From: Paenibacillus arenosi
GTDB lineage: Bacteria > Bacillota > Bacilli > Paenibacillales > Paenibacillaceae
DNA length: 64,000 nucleotides
Reading direction: 5' to 3'
NCBI RefSeq assembly: GCF_014841135.1
Contig: NZ_JACYTN010000010.1
Span: forward strand, 62,001-126,000
A program made the translations under genes and the position numbers. Shown here in pieces: positions 60,623-64,000 of this stretch. Each line of letters starts with the position of its first letter. Positions within the stretch are counted from its first letter, which is position 1. The notes beneath the pieces were generated by a model. That model made no database searches. It had not been told where the DNA came from and was given only the letters and a program-made list of their open reading frames with translations.

Positions 60623-62437
60623 TTACTCGTCAACTATAGAGGTATTAACATCCGTCTGCTCAGAAGGAAGCGTGAATGTGAACGCCACTCCCTTTTCTGT
60701 ATTAAACACATGGTACCTACTTCCATGTAAATCCAAAATATGCTTCGTAATAGCGAGACCTAAGCCAGTCCCACCCATTTTACGATTGCGGGACTGCTCT
60801 CCACGATAAAATCGATCCCAGACCAATAACAACTGGTCTTCTGGAATAGGTTCTCCATGATTTTCGATTCGCACATGCACATGATGGTTACCCTCTATCT
60901 GCTCAGGCTTGAGTGTCACCGATATCGTGCTGTTGGCATCTGAATGACGAATAGCATTTACAAGAATATTCGTAAGCACTTGTTCGATACGCTTCGAATC
61001 TGCCAAAGCCTCGTCTGCCTCATCATGAGTATGAATAATAACATTTACATTTTTCTCCCGTAAATGTTTCATGAGCTTATCAATAATTTCTTGTAACAAA
61101 GCAATCAGCGAAAAGCTGTCCAACTTCAATTTTGTCACGGGTGATTCCAGCTTAGCTAGTTCCAGCATATCGTTCACTAGCGTCTCCATTTTACCCGCTT
61201 CATCCAATATCACCTCTGTATATCGAGTCCGTTTATGGACAACTACGTCATCCAGCAAGCCTTCTGCGTAGCTTTTCACAATACTTAGCGGCGTTTTCAA
61301 TTCATGAGAGGCGTTCGCTATAAACTCCTTCTGAAGCTGTTCCATCTTTTGTTTATGTTCCATATCTTTTTGCAATTGCTCATTCGCGTCTTGCAGCTCA
61401 CTCATGGATCGCTGTAGGTTGTTAGAAAGGCTGTTCAAACTTTCAGATAAACTCCCCATCTCATCGTAGCTTTTAACCTCAGAGACCGCAGAAAAATCAA
61501 GTCGTGCCATCCGGGAAGCTACATGATTCATTTTCAATATGGGTTGACTCACAATTTTGGAGAAAATAAAGGATAACGAGATGATAACAACAAATCCTCC
61601 AATGCCTATGTAGATATAATACGTCTTCAGCGCATCAAAGCTCTCGCCTATTTCTTGATGGGCGGAAACGGAAAATATAAGCTCATTTAAATGACCATAT
61701 TGCAAGATAGGTTGAATTTCTATGAGATGATCGGCACCAGTCTTGCTGTCCACCCACGTAACTTCCATAGAATTGCCTGAGCCGAGTAGACTTAGCTCGG
61801 TATCTGTTAATGGGAACAACCTATCAATCGCTTCTGCAATTAACTGATTACGCTCGTCGTACGGCGCATTTTCAAAAAGTTGATCGGGATAATTGATACC
61901 TGTAATAACTCCTGATATCTGCGCCATCCCATTCGTGTCCACCTTTTCCTCAGGGCCGCTAGTTATGACCTGATCTTTATAGGTAATCGTATACGGATAG
62001 AACAAGCGATTGTTCATGTTTTTAGATATCTCCGAGTTTTTTCCCGGTAGTCCTGTGAGCGTAATATAATCTCCGTTTTTTACCCCTGCATCAAGCAGCT
62101 CTTTATTGTTGTAGAACATAAAAAGAGGTACATAATAACTTCCTTTATTTTTCACAAGAACTTCAAGTACAAAGGGATTGGTGTAAATATTGCTGCCGTC
62201 TGGTTCAAGTATTGCCATAAGCGCTTCGTTCTTCAATACGTATTGAGATTCACCCGCCTCCTCTTCATATGACTTTTTTATATACGAATATAAACTGTCC
62301 TTAACCGTTTTAATTTTATGTTCTTCATAAAATTGCTCGAAAAAAATAAACAATCCTGCGGTGAGCAATGCGTAAAACAGCACAAAAATCGCTGAAGTGA
62401 GCGCAAATAATTTAAACGTAATGCCACGCTTTTTCAT
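60623..62437 (-). CDS. membrane sensor histidine kinase (HisKA/HATPase)
   Basis: 604 residues. TM1 (about 10-33), an extracytoplasmic sensor of about 235 residues, TM2 (about 274-293), HAMP (about 294-346), a short coiled coil (345-370), HisKA with His378 in ASHELKTPL, and HATPase_c with NAIRHSD, NHGEPIPED and GTGLGL. All residues for autophosphorylation are present. It overlaps its response regulator by 4 bases. The sensor domain has no recognised family, so the signal is unknown; the layout resembles ResE/VicK-type kinases of Firmicutes. Confidence 0.93.
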   Translation of the reverse strand: MKKRGITFKLFALTSAIFVLFYALLTAGLFIFFEQFYEEHKIKTVKDSLYSYIKKSYEEEAGESQYVLKNEALMAILEPDGSNIYTNPFVLEVLVKNKGSYYVPLFMFYNNKELLDAGVKNGDYITLTGLPGKNSEISKNMNNRLFYPYTITYKDQVITSGPEEKVDTNGMAQISGVITGINYPDQLFENAPYDERNQLIAEAIDRLFPLTDTELSLLGSGNSMEVTWVDSKTGADHLIEIQPILQYGHLNELIFSVSAHQEIGESFDALKTYYIYIGIGGFVVIISLSFIFSKIVSQPILKMNHVASRMARLDFSAVSEVKSYDEMGSLSESLNSLSNNLQRSMSELQDANEQLQKDMEHKQKMEQLQKEFIANASHELKTPLSIVKSYAEGLLDDVVVHKRTRYTEVILDEAGKMETLVNDMLELAKLESPVTKLKLDSFSLIALLQEIIDKLMKHLREKNVNVIIHTHDEADEALADSKRIEQVLTNILVNAIRHSDANSTISVTLKPEQIEGNHHVHVRIENHGEPIPEDQLLLVWDRFYRGEQSRNRKMGGTGLGLAITKHILDLHGSRYHVFNTEKGVAFTFTLPSEQTDVNTSIVDE

Positions 62438-63114
62438 ACGTTCACCTCTAGCTTATAACCAGAACCTGTAACCGTACGTATATGAGAAGCTCCTGTTCCT
62501 AATTTGGCCCTCAGCTTCTTAATATGAGTATCTACAACGCGCAGCTCCCCATCGTAATCATAACCCCATATATGGTCGAGCAGCGCCTCTCTAGCAACTA
62601 CAATTCCTTTATGTTTGTACATGTACATCAGAATTTCGAATTCTTTTGGTGTTAGCTCTACTTGCTTGCCATCCACCTCTATGTGTCGGCCCTGCTTAAA
62701 TATCGAAATGTCACCAAATTTGATCAGTTGATGCTCCATGCCTACCGTACCTTCAACTCGCTTCATTAACATTGCTGCTCTCGCAACGAGCACTTTGGGA
62801 CTAAATGGCTTCGTTACATAATCATCTGCCCCCAGCTCAAATCCCATTAACTTGTCGTCCTCATCACTTCGCGCTGTCAAAATAATAATCGGCACAGCCG
62901 ATCGCTTTCGAACTTGGCGGCATACACTCCATCCGTCCATCTCAGGCATGTGAATATCAACTATAATTAAATCCACCGTTAAGGTAAGAAGCATATTCAT
63001 CGCTTCCTTCCCATTCTCTGCTTCATGTACGATCCAATCTTCTTGTTCAAAATAATCGGTTACAATTTCCCGAATTCGACTCTCATCTTCAACAATAAGC
63101 ACACTATACCCCAT
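62434..63114 (-). CDS. OmpR-family response regulator
   Basis: 226 residues. Receiver domain (1-120) with acidic pocket Glu9-Asp10, phosphoacceptor Asp53 (IIVDIHMPEMDG) and Lys in YVTKPFSPK; C-terminal winged helix (about 130-225) with ELTPKEFEILMYM and RVVDTHIKKLRAKLG. GAGGGGAG precedes ATG 63114. First gene of a two-gene operon with the kinase. The divergent gap to 63302 is about 190 bases, and the regulator may act on the neighbouring DUF418 gene, but no binding site is evident. Confidence 0.94.
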   Translation of the reverse strand: MGYSVLIVEDESRIREIVTDYFEQEDWIVHEAENGKEAMNMLLTLTVDLIIVDIHMPEMDGWSVCRQVRKRSAVPIIILTARSDEDDKLMGFELGADDYVTKPFSPKVLVARAAMLMKRVEGTVGMEHQLIKFGDISIFKQGRHIEVDGKQVELTPKEFEILMYMYKHKGIVVAREALLDHIWGYDYDGELRVVDTHIKKLRAKLGTGASHIRTVTGSGYKLEVNV

Positions 63115-63301
63115 GATTATGTTCTCCCCTCTTTGTGTTAGCCATGAAAGGGCTTATTATATTTTATTACCTAAATATTGTAAACGATCATTGTGTTTTT
63201 TGTGTGTCTTTTTTCATTGATGACTGACACAACTCTGACATCAACAGCACTTACGATGAAATGGTTCGAACATAGAGAACTTAAATTCGGAGTGGAGAGT
63301 G

Positions 63302-64000
63302 ATGATATTGAGAACGGAACGCCTGCAAGTATTAGATGCAATCCGCGGATTTGCATTATTCGGCATTTTACTACTGCATATGATTATGTTTCAGTACCCG
63401 TCCCCAGAAGATATAAGTAAACTAAGCAGTTCGGAGCAAGCACTGTCCAAATTTATTCATACGTTCACCAGCGGTAGTTATCGGCCCATATTTTCGTTTA
63501 TGTTCGGAGTAGGCTTTATAATTCTGCTTCGCAGCTTGGAGCGCCGAGGTTTGAACGTAGGATTTACTTTCTTGCGCCGCTTTCTGTTCTTATTCGGCAT
63601 AGGAGCAGTTCATTATTTGTATTTGTGGAAATATGATATTTTAGCTACATATGGAGTCGCTGGCTTGCTCCTTCTCTTGTTCCTTAGACGTCAACCGAAG
63701 ACTTGGCTAATAAGCTCACTTCTTCTTTGGGTGTCTGCACCCATCTTATCCTTGCTCATACGGCCACTCGATATCGTAGACAAACCACTGTGGCATGTCA
63801 TGGATTTGATTCATCTTGTTTCACCTACGCTATGGGACCCTATGCAGAGCACTTTTCATTTGCTGTGGGCTTCTGCTACTGAAGTGCTACCTTATTTTCT
63901 GTTCGGCATGTATATGATGCATAGCAATTGGTTCCATCGAGTGGAAGACAACCGGAAGCGGAACGGTATGCTTGCTATCTTATTTTTAATCATTGGTTGG
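63302..64000 (+). CDS. DUF418-family membrane protein, 5' part
   Basis: 233 residues to the window edge, frame open. ATG 63302 has CGGAG 9 bases upstream; GTG 63299 and TTG 63308 are in frame as well. The start LQVLDAIRGFALFGILLLHM and the SFMFGVGFIILL, FLRRFLFLFGIGAVHYLYL and LWKYDILATYGVAGLLL segments are typical of the DUF418 family (YeiB-like), polytopic membrane proteins distantly like acyltransferase_3 enzymes. Function is not established. Confidence 0.88.
   Translation, partial: MILRTERLQVLDAIRGFALFGILLLHMIMFQYPSPEDISKLSSSEQALSKFIHTFTSGSYRPIFSFMFGVGFIILLRSLERRGLNVGFTFLRRFLFLFGIGAVHYLYLWKYDILATYGVAGLLLLLFLRRQPKTWLISSLLLWVSAPILSLLIRPLDIVDKPLWHVMDLIHLVSPTLWDPMQSTFHLLWASATEVLPYFLFGMYMMHSNWFHRVEDNRKRNGMLAILFLIIGW

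Overview
The window looks like a chromosomal segment of an endospore-forming, low-to-mid GC Gram-positive bacterium, most likely Paenibacillaceae. This rests on two tricistronic GerA-type spore germination operons, a DUF5693 membrane protein, a Bacillus-type gluconate operon with a GntR operator almost identical to the B. subtilis one, purine-rich Shine-Dalgarno sites before nearly every gene, and no outer-membrane uptake genes. No rRNA, tRNA, CRISPR array or transposase was seen.

Layout. 1-3.3 kb: a germination operon on + (partial gerA-type gene, gerC-type lipoprotein, a small two-helix membrane protein, gerB-type permease). 3.3-9.9 kb: small accessory genes on -, two of them decayed (a GNAT remnant and a GH5-like remnant with an internal deletion), two flavin enzymes, and a translationally coupled MurG-like / UDP-sugar 4,6-dehydratase pair. 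10.1-12.2 kb: a DUF5693 membrane protein, then a large 88-nt hairpin. 12.4-17.3 kb: a gluconate operon on - (6-phosphogluconate dehydrogenase, GntR, GntP, GntK) with visible promoter, GntR operator and cre site. 17.5-18.8 kb: an APC permease.

19.0-49.3 kb is the main item: a thiazoline-type NRPS/PKS metallophore locus. A - strand operon of nine genes (44300 to 19040) encodes an A-(pseudo-MT)-T NRPS with only half a cyclization domain, a saccharopine-dehydrogenase-like oxidoreductase, a thiazolinyl-imide reductase fused to a methyltransferase, a VOC protein, a Cy-A-MT-T-TE NRPS, a fatty acyl-AMP ligase-ACP, a KS-AT-ACP-Cy-A-T-Cy hybrid, a type II thioesterase and a MATE transporter. An AraC-type regulator and two YbtP/YbtQ-like ABC half-transporters follow on the other side. 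All three adenylation domains read as cysteine-specific. Two Fur-box-like sites lie before the NRPS operon and between the regulator and the transporters. The organisation parallels yersiniabactin/pyochelin, but the salicylate starter is replaced by a fatty acid extended once by an unreduced malonate unit. My inference is a lipid-tailed tris-cysteine thiazoline/thiazolidine chelator whose beta-keto (enol) thiazoline head replaces the phenol-thiazoline head of known siderophores. I recognise no described pathway with this exact architecture.

49.5-64 kb: a small alarmone synthetase, aspartate ammonia-lyase, an amidohydrolase paired with a 1046-residue protein that starts with a GNAT domain, a YdjO-like zinc-ribbon protein, a second germination operon on - (gerA, gerB, gerC types), an OmpR/HisKA two-component system, and the start of a DUF418 membrane protein.
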